Source of the DNA: Allobosea sp. CRIB-10
GTDB lineage: Bacteria; Pseudomonadota; Alphaproteobacteria; Rhizobiales; Beijerinckiaceae
Length of the DNA: 64,000 bases
NCBI RefSeq assembly: GCF_900112185.1
Contig: NZ_FOKP01000019.1
Location: forward strand, 60,715 to 124,714
Direction: 5' to 3'
The position numbers and the translations under genes are program-made. Positions 15,249 to 24,421 of the stretch are shown here, piece by piece. The first letter of the stretch is position 1. Each line of letters begins with the position of its first letter. The notes beneath the pieces were generated by a model. The model did not search any database and was not told the DNA's origin. It saw nothing but the letters and a program-made list of their open reading frames with translations.

Positions 15249-18200
15249 ATGACCCGGCAGAACAAGCTCCAGGATCCGACCGAAGCGGCAATGTCGGCGA
15301 TCGAGGAGGCGCTGCGGCTCGACCCGTCGAAGACCGACGGAACGGCTTCCACAGAGCCGAGATTGCCCTCGACCACCGAGAACGAACTCAAGATCGAATT
15401 GCCGCGCGTCGAAAGCGCTCCGGTCACGCCAGCGGTGGCCGAAGCCGCGCTGGAAATGCCGGCCGCCCCTGCCCGCCCCGCCATCGCGCCGGACACCAGC
15501 CGCGTCGCCAATGACGACCGCCGGGACTCCTCCTCGCTCGTCCAGGCTTTCGCCGCCCGTCCCTCTGGACGGCCCTATTGGCTTGCGGCGCTGGCGTCCC
15601 TGGTGTGGGCCGGCGGCGTCGGCTTCACCCTTGTCAGCCGCTACGGCACCTTCACCGAGGGCCTGCCGGCCGGCATGGCCGCCTGGGGCCCGGGCCAATG
15701 GGCGCTGCTGGCGCTGGGCGCCGGCGCGCCGGTCGTGTTCTTCTTCGTGCTGGCCGCGCTCTATCGCCGGACCCAGGAGATGCGGCTGGTCTCGCGTGCG
15801 ATGACCGAGGTCGCGCTGCGTCTGGCCGAGCCGGAAGTCGTCGCAACGGATTCCGTGCTGTCGCTCAGCCAGACCATCCGCCGCGAGGTCGCCGCCATGG
15901 GCGACGGCATCGAGCGCGCCGTGGCGCGCGCCGGCGAGCTCGAGACCATCGTGCGCGGCGAGATCGCGACGCTGGAACGGGCCTATGCCGACAATGAGAT
16001 CCGGCTGCGCTCCCTGATCGACGAGCTGGTGACCCAGCGCGAATCCGTCGTCGGCAATGCCGAGCGCGTGAAATTCGCGATCTCGGGCGCGCATGAGAGC
16101 ATCACCAAGGACCTGGAGAGCGCCAGCCGCTCGATCTCCGAGGCGGTGGCCGAGGCCGGCGAGCGCGTCACCTCGCGCCTGACCGACAAGGGCGACCAGA
16201 TCACGCTCGCGCTCGGCCATGCCGGCGAGCGCATGGTCGACGAGATCAGCGGCCGCGGCAACGACCTGGTCGAGCGCCTGCAGTCGACCTCGCACGATGT
16301 CAGCGAGCGCATGACGGCTGCGAGCCAGTCTGTCACCGCCGTGCTCGACAACCGCGCCCAGGAGATCGCCGGCTCGCTGGAGCGCACCGGCGCCGTACTC
16401 ACCGAGGGCCTGACCGCCGGCGCCCGCGACGTCACCCGCGCCATCAGCGAGACCGGCGCGCAGGTCGTCGAATCGCTGGCGAGCCGCGCCGAAACCGTCA
16501 ACGAGACCCTGCGGGCCACCGGCGACAACCTCGCCCAGGAGATCAGCCAGCGCGGCGCCACCGTCGCCGAGCGCTTCGAGCAGAGCGGGCGCACGCTGGT
16601 CGAGCTGTTCGACACGCAGAGCAGCAGCCTGACCCAGCGCCTGACAGAGACCGGCGAGGCGCTGCGTACGTCGATCAGCAGCGAAGGCGAGAGCGTCACA
16701 ACCCGCCTGGCCGAGGTCGGCCGCGGCGTGCACATGCTGCTCGGCAAGCAGAACGAGCTCGTCGTCAACCGCATCCAAGAAGCGGGTGACACCGTCCACG
16801 GCCTGATCGCCAGCCAGGGCGAGACGCTGGTCGAGAAGCTCGAAGGCACTGTCAAGACCGTCGACGAGCTCCTGCGTGAGAAGACCGATTCGATCGTGGT
16901 CCGCTTCGACGAGGCCGGCCGCGGCCTGCATACGCTGATCGGCGAGCGCGGCGAGGAATTGACCGCCCGCATCTCCGCCGTCGGCGCGACCGTGCACAGC
17001 CTATTCTCCGAAGAGGCGAGCAGCCTCGTCACCCGCCTGTCCGACCTCGGCCACGAGGTTCGCAGCACGATCGGCGAGCAGGGCGATCATCTCGTCGGCC
17101 GCCTCTCCGAAACCGGCCAACGCCTGCAGGAGGCGATCAGCGAGCGCGGCGACGGGCTGGTGCTGCGCATGGCCGAGATCGGCCAAGGCGTCGAGCATGC
17201 GATCGGCGAGCGCGCCGACAGCATCGTCACGCGCGTGGCCGATGCCGGCCGCAGCGTCGAGGCGATCATCGGCGAGCGTGGTGACGGCCTCGTCTCCCGC
17301 CTGTCCGAGACCACGTATCAGATCGAGCAGACGCTGGGCGGCCGCGCCGACGGCATCGTCGCCCGCATCGCCGATGCCAGCCGCGGCATCGAGAGCGTGA
17401 TCGGCGAGCGCGGAGACGGCCTCGTCGCCAAGCTGTCCGAGACCACCGAGGAGATCCACCGGACGCTCGGCGACCGCGCCGAGGGCATCGTCGCCCGCGT
17501 CGCCCATGCCGGCCGCGATGTCGAATCGGCGATCGGCGAGCGTGGCGACGGCCTGATCGCCCGCCTGTCCGAGGTCGCACGCGAGGTCCACGCCACCATC
17601 GGCGAGCGCGGCGACAGCCTGGTCGCCCGCCTGTCGGATGTCGGCACCGAGGTCCATACCGCGATCGGTGACCAGCGCGAGACGCTGGTCACCCAGCTCA
17701 CAGATGCCGGCGCCAGCGTGCGCAACCTGCTCATCGCCGAGGGCGAGGCGCTCAGCGGCCGCGTCATCGCGACCGGCCAGGACATGCAGGAGCTGCTCTC
17801 CGGCCAGAGCCAGGCGCTGGTCACCCGCGTCGCCGATGTCGGCCGCTCGGTCCATGGCCTGCTGGCGGAGCGCGGCAATGCGCTGATCGACCGGCTGGCC
17901 GAGGCCAGCGGGACCGCGCATCAGCGGCTCGACGAGACGGGTGAGGCCCTCGCCGCCAAGATTCTGGCCGCCAGCGAGACGGCGAAATCCGTCATCGACG
18001 ACCAGCATACCGGCTTCATCGCCCGTCTCAGCCAGGCCGGAGACGAGGTCGGCACCCTGCTCGGCACGCAGCGCGACGCGATCATCGCCGGCCTCACCGC
18101 GACCGGCCGCGAGGTCCATGGCCTCATCGGCGAGCAGAGCCAGGCTCTGGCCGGCCGCCTCGGCGAGGCGACCAAAGCCCTGTCCGACGCCATCAATGTC

Positions 18201-21200
18201 GATGGCCGCGAGATCGCCGACCGCGTCTCGGAAGCCGCGAACGCCTTGCGCGGCACCTTCACCACCGAGGCCGAGCGCGCCAGCAGCCTGCTCGCCGCGA
18301 CCGGCAAGGACGTGGTCATCGCCCTCACCCAGCAGGGCGGACGCGTCAACCAGGCGCTCGCCGCCAATGCCGAATCGCTGCTGCGCTCGGTCGATGCCCG
18401 CTCGCAGGCGCTCAACGAGTCGCTCGCCAGCAAGCACGATGCGCTGAACCGCCTCTTCGACGTCCAGGGCCGCGAGATCGAGGCCTCGATCGGCGCCCGT
18501 CTCGGCGCCTTCGAGGAGATCATCGTCACCCGCGGCGGCACGCTGGCCGCCAAGCTCGGCAACGACGCCCGTTCCTTCACCGACCAGGTGACGCTGCGCC
18601 TGACCCAGGTCGAGAAGCTGCTCGGCGAGGAAGGCCAGGCGCTGGCCGAGCGGATCGGCGAGCGCTCGCAGCACGCCGCCGAGACCATGATGGCCCGCAC
18701 CCAGGAAGCGGCCGCCGCCATGGAGACGCAGATCAAGACCTTCGAGGAGCGCTCCAGCGCCAAGAGCGCCGAGATCGCGACCTCGCTCGACGGGCTCATC
18801 GCCCGCATCGACGGCAATCTCGGCGCGCGCGCCAACGCGCTCAACGAGGCGTTGGTCGAGCGCACCGTCGACATCGCCCGCGTCATGGCCGAGGGCGGGC
18901 GCGAGGTCACCCGCGCCCTCACCGCCAAGGCCGACGAGATCGGCGAGATCGTCACCAGCAAGAGCGAGGCGCTGACGCAGACGCTCGCCGAGAAGGCCGA
19001 CAGCATCAATGCGACGCTGGGCGGACGCGCCCTGCAGATCGCCGACACGCTCGACCAGAGCGTGGCGCGGTTCGAGGAGCGCGTCGTCAACCGGCTCGAC
19101 ACAGTCTCCGGCACGCTCGATGCGCGTGGCACCCAGATCGCGCAGACCCTGCAAGGCACGGCCGATTCGGTCGCCGGCGCGCTCGACAACCGCACCGAGG
19201 AACTGCGGGCCCTGTTCGACGGCAAGGGCGCCGGCCTGATCACCCTGCTCGACGAGCGCGGCAACCAGATCGTCCGGACCCTGCAAGGCACCTCAGAATC
19301 GATCGCCGGCTCGCTCGGCGCCCGCACCGACGAATTGCGCGCCTTGTTCGAGGACAAGGGCACCGGCCTGATCACCCTGCTCGACCAGCAGGGCAACCAG
19401 ATCGTCCAGACCCTGCAGGGCGCTGCGGCCTCGGCCGCCGGCACGCTCAGTGCTCGCACCGACGAATTGCGCGCCCTGTTCGACGACAAGGGCACCGGCC
19501 TGGTCACCCTGCTCGACCAGCACGGCAACCAGATCGCCCAGACACTGCAGGAGAAGTCGGACGGCATCGCGGCGGCGCTCTCCGATCGTTCTAACGAGCT
19601 GCGCGCCGTGTTCGACGAGCGGGGCGGCGGCATCCTCAATGCGCTCGGCCATCGCGGCAGCCAGATCGCGCAGATCCTGCAGGAGCGCTCGGACGGCATC
19701 GCCAGCGCCCTCTCCGGCCGCACGGAAGAGCTGCGCGCCCTGTTCGACGAGCGTGGTGGCGATATGCTGAGCACGCTCGATCAGCAGAGCCGCAACCTGG
19801 CCCGGACTCTGGCGGAGCAGTCCGAGGGGATGAGCTCAGCGCTGACCACGCGCACCGAGGAGCTTCGTGCCCTGTTCGACGAGCGTGGCACCGGCGTCGT
19901 CGACGCGATCGGCCGCAAGGGCGCGACCCTCGCCAACCAGTTCGCCAGCATCGGCGAGGCGCTGGTCGCCAATATCGAGAACCGCGGCAACAGCATGATC
20001 GCCGGCCTGCACGAGCGCAGCGCCGAGATCAGCCAAGCGCTCGACCTCGCCTCCGGCGCGCTGCGCGAGACGATCGAGAGCGGCACCAACCAGTCGGTCG
20101 AGGCGCTGCTCAAGACCAACGAGCAGCTGCGTAGCGAGCTCGGCAGCATGCTGGGCCGCCTCGGCGAGGCCAACAAGCTGATGCAGCAGATCGTCACCGG
20201 CGCGAACAAGAACCTCGCGGCGGTGGAAGGCAGCCTGTCGGGCCGTGTCGAGGAACTGCAAAACGTGCTCTCGACGGTGGTGCAGGAGACCAACCGGACC
20301 TCGGAACAGGTCGCGAGCCAGATCGCGGCGCTGAGGGGCTATTCGGAAGGCACGCTGCGCGACACCGCGGCGCTGATCTCGCGGATCGACGCGCAGGGCT
20401 CCTCGATGACCGAGACTTCGCAGGCCAATGCCGCGGCGCTCAACGCCGTGGCGCAGCGGCTGGAGCAGGTCGAGGCGCGCGTCGGCAACGTCCTGTCCGA
20501 TCGTAGGGAATCGCTGGAGCACCTGCATGGGCTGATCGCCACCCGCACCGACGACATCGAGCAGATCACCCGCTCGTTCTCGTCGCTGCTCGACGAATCG
20601 CTCAACAATGCCGAGACGCGGACCCGCCAGCTCAGCACCGTGCTCAGCGACGCCGCCGAATCGACCAGCAGTGCCATCGCTCAGCAGTTCGACTCGATCC
20701 GCGCCGCCAGCGGCCGCGAGCGCGAGGCGACGGCACAGGCGCTGCGCGCCGCCTATGAGGAGGTGGTGAACGAGGTCTCGGGCGAGCTCGGCAAGGTCAC
20801 GGAGCGCTTCCAGAGCGCAGCCGAGGACATGCGTGCGATGTCGGCCGAGATCCATCGCGAGCTCGAGACGACCCGGACCGAGCTCAAGAAGGGCGTGCTC
20901 GAGCTGCCGCGCGAGACGCAGGAATCGACCGCCGCGATGCGCCGCGTCGTCGCCGACCAGATCAAGGCGCTGAACGAGCTGACCGAGATCGTCTCGCGCT
21001 CCGGCCGCAGCAGCGACGTCGCGCGCCCGAACGGCGAGCGGCGGGCGACGTCGAGCTATCAGCAGCCGACCCCGGTCGTGAGCACCTCGTCTTCGGTCGC
21101 GGTGCAGAGCGCCCCGGTCCTGACCGAGCCGCTGCGCGCCTCGATCGATCCGACGCCGGAGCCCGCGCGGGTCGAGCCGCAGGCGCAGGTTCTGCGCCCC

Positions 21201-21710
21201 ACCCCGGCCCCAGAACCGGTGCGGCCCGAAATAGTCCAGCGCGCCGAGCCGGCCCGCCGGCCGGCCGCCGAGCAGCCTGTCCCGGCCAAGTCCGGCTGGC
21301 TCTCGGACCTGCTCAGCCGCGCCTCGCGCGACGACCGGGCGCCGGAAACGGCCAAGCCGACGGCGCACAGCATCGAGAAGCTCGACTCGCTCTCGGTCGA
21401 CATCGCCCGGATGATCGACCATGACGCGGCCGTCGAGCTCTGGGAGCGCTACAAGCGCGGCGAGCGCAACGTCTTCACTCGCCGGCTCTACACCCTGCAG
21501 GGCCAGCAGACCTTCGACGAGATCCGGCGCAAATACCGCCGCGACACCGAGTTCAAGCAGACGGTCGACCGCTATATCGAGGAGTTCGAGCGCCTGCTCG
21601 GCGAAGCGGCCAAGGACGACCGCGACTCGATGGTGGCGAAGACCTACCTGACCTCGGAGACCGGCAAGGTCTACACCATGCTGGCCCATGCCAGCGGGCG
21701 GTTCGAGTAA
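15249..21710 (+). CDS. Giant growth-pole-ring (GPR)-like membrane-anchored coiled-coil protein
   Basis: A 2153-residue protein. A disordered N-terminus is followed by two membrane segments (about 110-130 and 151-172). Then come about 1600 residues of amphipathic helical repeats with a 22-residue period (I-G-E-R-G-D-x-L-V-x-R-L-S-E pattern), organised in places as 44-residue units. A Pro-rich linker (about 1925-2020) and a conserved C-terminal domain (LDSLSVDIARMIDHDAAVELWERYKRGE and onward) complete it. Size, membrane hairpin, apolipoprotein-like repeats and tail match the layout of Agrobacterium GPR, a large protein forming a ring at the growing pole. Homology to GPR is my recognition, not a computed match. 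It probably scaffolds polar growth. The start at 15249 has only a weak ribosome site. Confidence 0.75.
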   Translation: MTRQNKLQDPTEAAMSAIEEALRLDPSKTDGTASTEPRLPSTTENELKIELPRVESAPVTPAVAEAALEMPAAPARPAIAPDTSRVANDDRRDSSSLVQAFAARPSGRPYWLAALASLVWAGGVGFTLVSRYGTFTEGLPAGMAAWGPGQWALLALGAGAPVVFFFVLAALYRRTQEMRLVSRAMTEVALRLAEPEVVATDSVLSLSQTIRREVAAMGDGIERAVARAGELETIVRGEIATLERAYADNEIRLRSLIDELVTQRESVVGNAERVKFAISGAHESITKDLESASRSISEAVAEAGERVTSRLTDKGDQITLALGHAGERMVDEISGRGNDLVERLQSTSHDVSERMTAASQSVTAVLDNRAQEIAGSLERTGAVLTEGLTAGARDVTRAISETGAQVVESLASRAETVNETLRATGDNLAQEISQRGATVAERFEQSGRTLVELFDTQSSSLTQRLTETGEALRTSISSEGESVTTRLAEVGRGVHMLLGKQNELVVNRIQEAGDTVHGLIASQGETLVEKLEGTVKTVDELLREKTDSIVVRFDEAGRGLHTLIGERGEELTARISAVGATVHSLFSEEASSLVTRLSDLGHEVRSTIGEQGDHLVGRLSETGQRLQEAISERGDGLVLRMAEIGQGVEHAIGERADSIVTRVADAGRSVEAIIGERGDGLVSRLSETTYQIEQTLGGRADGIVARIADASRGIESVIGERGDGLVAKLSETTEEIHRTLGDRAEGIVARVAHAGRDVESAIGERGDGLIARLSEVAREVHATIGERGDSLVARLSDVGTEVHTAIGDQRETLVTQLTDAGASVRNLLIAEGEALSGRVIATGQDMQELLSGQSQALVTRVADVGRSVHGLLAERGNALIDRLAEASGTAHQRLDETGEALAAKILAASETAKSVIDDQHTGFIARLSQAGDEVGTLLGTQRDAIIAGLTATGREVHGLIGEQSQALAGRLGEATKALSDAINVDGREIADRVSEAANALRGTFTTEAERASSLLAATGKDVVIALTQQGGRVNQALAANAESLLRSVDARSQALNESLASKHDALNRLFDVQGREIEASIGARLGAFEEIIVTRGGTLAAKLGNDARSFTDQVTLRLTQVEKLLGEEGQALAERIGERSQHAAETMMARTQEAAAAMETQIKTFEERSSAKSAEIATSLDGLIARIDGNLGARANALNEALVERTVDIARVMAEGGREVTRALTAKADEIGEIVTSKSEALTQTLAEKADSINATLGGRALQIADTLDQSVARFEERVVNRLDTVSGTLDARGTQIAQTLQGTADSVAGALDNRTEELRALFDGKGAGLITLLDERGNQIVRTLQGTSESIAGSLGARTDELRALFEDKGTGLITLLDQQGNQIVQTLQGAAASAAGTLSARTDELRALFDDKGTGLVTLLDQHGNQIAQTLQEKSDGIAAALSDRSNELRAVFDERGGGILNALGHRGSQIAQILQERSDGIASALSGRTEELRALFDERGGDMLSTLDQQSRNLARTLAEQSEGMSSALTTRTEELRALFDERGTGVVDAIGRKGATLANQFASIGEALVANIENRGNSMIAGLHERSAEISQALDLASGALRETIESGTNQSVEALLKTNEQLRSELGSMLGRLGEANKLMQQIVTGANKNLAAVEGSLSGRVEELQNVLSTVVQETNRTSEQVASQIAALRGYSEGTLRDTAALISRIDAQGSSMTETSQANAAALNAVAQRLEQVEARVGNVLSDRRESLEHLHGLIATRTDDIEQITRSFSSLLDESLNNAETRTRQLSTVLSDAAESTSSAIAQQFDSIRAASGREREATAQALRAAYEEVVNEVSGELGKVTERFQSAAEDMRAMSAEIHRELETTRTELKKGVLELPRETQESTAAMRRVVADQIKALNELTEIVSRSGRSSDVARPNGERRATSSYQQPTPVVSTSSSVAVQSAPVLTEPLRASIDPTPEPARVEPQAQVLRPTPAPEPVRPEIVQRAEPARRPAAEQPVPAKSGWLSDLLSRASRDDRAPETAKPTAHSIEKLDSLSVDIARMIDHDAAVELWERYKRGERNVFTRRLYTLQGQQTFDEIRRKYRRDTEFKQTVDRYIEEFERLLGEAAKDDRDSMVAKTYLTSETGKVYTMLAHASGRFE
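16929..17700 (+). repeat. Tandem 66-bp coding repeats (22-residue period)
   Basis: Within the GPR-like gene, successive units begin IGERGDGLV, IGERADSIV, IGERGDGLV, LGGRADGIV, IGERGDGLV, LGDRAEGIV, IGERGDGLI, each 22 codons long. Alternate units resemble each other more closely than neighbours, giving a 132-bp superperiod. The pattern implies growth by tandem duplication. Confidence 0.85.
19190..19900 (+). repeat. Tandem 132-bp coding repeats (44-residue period)
   Basis: Units beginning R-T-[ED]-E-L-R-A-L-F recur every 44 codons. For example, CGCACCGACGAATTGCGCGC occurs at 19323 and again at 19455, exactly 132 bp apart, followed by very similar GACAAGGGCACCGGCCTG. DNA-level similarity is much higher here than in the rest of the gene, which suggests recent or homogenised duplication. 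Confidence 0.85.
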
Positions 21711-21734
21711 GAGCCAGCACTACCGGATGCAAAA

Positions 21735-21766
21735 AAGGCCGCCCTCGTCGGGCGGCCTTACTTTTT
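21735..21766. terminator. Bidirectional intrinsic terminator
   Basis: AAGGCCGCCC (21735-21744) and GGGCGGCCTT (21750-21759) form a 10-bp GC-rich stem with a 5-nt loop. CTTTTT follows on the + strand, and the A-run at 21731-21736 gives a U-run on the - strand. It therefore ends both the GPR-like gene and the convergent Mla operon. Confidence 0.9.
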
Positions 21767-21820
21767 GGTGGAGGTTGGACGCGATCTGCGCTCGACGCGT
21801 CACCAGCCCGGCTTGCCCTC

Positions 21821-22420
21821 TCAGCGCGCCCAGCGGGCGATCTGGATCAGCACCTGCGACAGGGCCTGGTCGAGAGCCTGCGCCGCACCTGCGCCCTCGG
21901 CGCCGGCCGGCACGCGCGCCGAGAACAGTTTGGCACGCTGGACCTTGCCGGTGCGGTCACCGATCAGCTTGGCGGTGATCTCGACCACGGCCTGGCCGCT
22001 GGCCGCGTCGATGTTGAAGGCGCGGATATCGGTGTTAAGCTGGAAGTCGGGGACGATGCGTTCGCCTGGCCGGCCGACGGCGGCGATGCGGCTGCCGTTC
22101 TCGAAGGTCTGGATCAGGCGGGTCTGCACCAGATTGGGCACCCGGTCGGCCCATTGCGCCCCGCCGAGGAAGGAGAGCGCGCCGCTCGAATCCTTGACGA
22201 TCAGCCGGTCGGAATCGAGCGCCTGCACCGCCGTCGGCTGCGCGACGATCAGCACGCCGCCGCCCCCGCCGATGCGGCCGAAATCACGCGGCGCCGAGAG
22301 ATCATAGGTGGTCGGCGCCGATCCGCCGCCGCAGCCGGCCAGCAGCAACGAACCTGTGATCGCCAGGGACAGGGCGCGCAGACGGCCATGAAGCAGCAGG
22401 GGCAGAATCGGCATGGTCAT
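21821..22420 (-). CDS. ABC-type transport auxiliary lipoprotein (PqiC/YmbA-like)
   Basis: A 199-residue lipoprotein. The signal peptide ends in the lipobox LLLAGC (Cys at about residue 30), followed by GGGSAPTTYDLSAPRDF, the usual start of the ABC_trans_aux/PqiC domain. It is the last gene of the mlaE-mlaF-mlaD cluster (6 bp after mlaD). Such proteins sit on the periplasmic side of the outer membrane and partner MCE proteins in phospholipid traffic. No mlaC is present; this lipoprotein may be the outer-membrane-side component. Confidence 0.85.
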   Translation of the reverse strand: MTMPILPLLLHGRLRALSLAITGSLLLAGCGGGSAPTTYDLSAPRDFGRIGGGGGVLIVAQPTAVQALDSDRLIVKDSSGALSFLGGAQWADRVPNLVQTRLIQTFENGSRIAAVGRPGERIVPDFQLNTDIRAFNIDAASGQAVVEITAKLIGDRTGKVQRAKLFSARVPAGAEGAGAAQALDQALSQVLIQIARWAR

Positions 22421-22426
22421 ATCGGG

Positions 22427-23560
22427 CTAGCGCGATCCGCTGTATTGGGGAAGCGGCGGACGGCCGCCGAAGATGAACTGCTGGGGATTGCGCTCGACAT
22501 TGCGCAGCACGCGGTTGATGTCTCCGAGCGTGCGCTTGCCGTCGGAGGCGAGCGTTTCGAGATCGCGCAGGCCCGGGCCGGTGAAGCGATTGATGCCCGT
22601 GGTGATCTCGGCGGTGCGCTTGTCGAGATTGTCGGCCAGCACACGGATCGACTTCGCAGCATTGGCGACTTCGGCGAAGGCACCCTGCCCGTCCTGCGTG
22701 TTCAGGAAGGACTGCGCCGCCTTGAGCACGCCCTCGACCTGGTCGGCGGCGCGGTTGAGCTTGTCGGTGATCGAGGCGACGTCGCTGACCGCCTTCGACA
22801 CGTCGGCACTCGAGCCGCCCAGCGCCGCGGTGAACTTGTCGATGTTCTCGACGATGCCCGTGATCTTCTTCTGGTCGATCGAGCGCACCACCGACGTCAG
22901 TTCCTCGCTCAGTGTGCCGAGCTTCTGCGACAGCGGCGCAATCGTGTCTGCGATCTGGCCGAAGCTCGACATCAGCTTGTCGATATTGCCGGAATTGTCG
23001 CCGAGCGCCTGCGAGAACTTCTCGACATTGCGGACGGTATTGGTGATCGAGCCGGAGTTCTCCTTGATCAGCCCGTCGAGATTGCCGAGCACTTCATCGG
23101 CCTTCTTGGCGACATTGCGGACCGATTCGATAATGTCCTGCAATTCGGAACGCTCGGCGATGATGGTCGGCAGCGTCTCACCGGGCTTTGCTCGCAGCAC
23201 CTCGGCGTCCGGCTCGCCGCCGATCAATTGCAGGGCAACGACGCCGGCCAGGCCCTGGGCCTCGATCCGGGCGCGGGTATCGACCCGCAGCGGCGTCGTG
23301 TTCTCGACCTCGATCACGCCGAAGATGCGACGCGGATCGTCCGGCTGCAGGCCGATCTGCTTGACCTCGCCGACGCGCAAACCGTTGAACAGCACGCTCG
23401 AGCCGCGCCCCAAGCCGGTGACGGTGCCCGTGAAGATCACGCGGATATCCTGCTTGCGCCCGCCACCGCCGCTGCCGAACCAGTAGACGAAGCCGAACAT
23501 CGCCGCGATCACGGCGAGGGTGAAAAGGCCGACCAGGGCGTAGTTCGCACGGGATTCCAT
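22427..23560 (-). CDS. mlaD: MlaD-family MCE protein
   Basis: A 377-residue periplasmic MCE protein with one N-terminal membrane anchor (residues 8-28, ALVGLFTLAVIAAMFGFVYWF). The MCE domain follows, with VIFTGTVTGLGRGSSVLFNGLRVGEVKQI, and then a long helical region of about 230 residues with regular Ser/Asn/Asp-rich heptads. It is longer than E. coli MlaD (about 180 residues) and so resembles the extended alphaproteobacterial forms, whose helices may build a tunnel or needle toward the outer membrane. It lies 12 bp downstream of mlaF. Confidence 0.88.
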   Translation of the reverse strand: MESRANYALVGLFTLAVIAAMFGFVYWFGSGGGGRKQDIRVIFTGTVTGLGRGSSVLFNGLRVGEVKQIGLQPDDPRRIFGVIEVENTTPLRVDTRARIEAQGLAGVVALQLIGGEPDAEVLRAKPGETLPTIIAERSELQDIIESVRNVAKKADEVLGNLDGLIKENSGSITNTVRNVEKFSQALGDNSGNIDKLMSSFGQIADTIAPLSQKLGTLSEELTSVVRSIDQKKITGIVENIDKFTAALGGSSADVSKAVSDVASITDKLNRAADQVEGVLKAAQSFLNTQDGQGAFAEVANAAKSIRVLADNLDKRTAEITTGINRFTGPGLRDLETLASDGKRTLGDINRVLRNVERNPQQFIFGGRPPLPQYSGSR

Positions 23561-23572
23561 AGCGAGCGTCCG

Positions 23573-24421
23573 TCAGGTCCTCGTTTGTTCCGCCGGCATG
23601 CGGGCCCGCGCCCGCTCGCCGCCGAAATACGCCTTGAGCCAGGGATGATCGGAAGCCAGCATGGTGGCGAGCGGACCGACCGCGATGACACGTTTGTCCG
23701 CCAGGGCGGCAATCCTGTCGCACGCTACATAGAGACTGTCGAGGTCATGGGTTACCATGAACACCGTCAGGCCCAAAGTCTGCTTCAGCGTCATGATCAG
23801 TTCGTCGAACTCGGCGGCGCCGATCGGATCGAGGCCCGAGGTCGGCTCGTCCAGGAAGACGATCTCCGGATCGAGCGCCAGCGCCCGGGCGAGCGCGGCG
23901 CGCTTGATCATGCCGCCGGACAGTTCAGAGGGCACCTTGTCGGCCGCATCGGGTTTCAGCCCAACCATCTCGACCTTGAGCATGGCGAGTTCTTCGAGCA
24001 GGCGCGGCGAAAGCTGGAGATATTCCCGCATCGGCACCTGGATGTTCTGCTTGACGGTCAGCGCCGAGAACAACGCGCCCTGCTGGAACATCACGCCGAA
24101 ACGGCGTTCGAGCCGGCGCCGGCCGCGCGGATCGAGCTTGTCGACGTTCTCGCCGAAGACCTCGATCGTGCCGCGCTGCTTGCGCACGAGGCCGAGGATG
24201 GTGCGGGTCAGCACCGACTTGCCCTGACCGGAGCCGCCGACGAAGCCGAGAATTTCACCACGCATCACATCGAGATCGAGCCCGTCCATGATCACCTTAT
24301 CGCCGAACGCGACCCTGAGATCTCGAACGCGAATCACCGCTTCGGGTTCCGGTCCGGCCGACGCCTGGGGGCCGAGCGGGCCGGTCTGCGAGGGTCTGTC
24401 GAGCATGGCCGCTCCCCTCAC
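23573..24421 (-). CDS. mlaF: Mla-type ABC transporter ATP-binding protein
   Basis: A 282-residue ATPase. After an N-terminal Pro/Gly-rich extension of about 25 residues come Walker A FVGGSGQGKSVLTRT, Q-loop MFQQGALFSALTV, signature SELSGGMIKRAALARAL and Walker B EIVFLDEPTSGLDP, then VFMVTHDLDSL. GGSGQGKS with FQQGALF is characteristic of MlaF rather than of other ABC ATPases. The start overlaps the mlaE stop by 4 bp. It powers phospholipid transfer between the membranes. Confidence 0.92.
   Translation of the reverse strand: MRGAAMLDRPSQTGPLGPQASAGPEPEAVIRVRDLRVAFGDKVIMDGLDLDVMRGEILGFVGGSGQGKSVLTRTILGLVRKQRGTIEVFGENVDKLDPRGRRRLERRFGVMFQQGALFSALTVKQNIQVPMREYLQLSPRLLEELAMLKVEMVGLKPDAADKVPSELSGGMIKRAALARALALDPEIVFLDEPTSGLDPIGAAEFDELIMTLKQTLGLTVFMVTHDLDSLYVACDRIAALADKRVIAVGPLATMLASDHPWLKAYFGGERARARMPAEQTRT

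Noticed and set aside
15123..19286. Very long open frames on the - strand opposite the GPR-like gene
   Set aside because: They mirror the 22-residue repeats of the true gene in the antisense direction, have no ribosome site and no recognised domain. The + strand has the membrane segments and conserved C-terminal domain.
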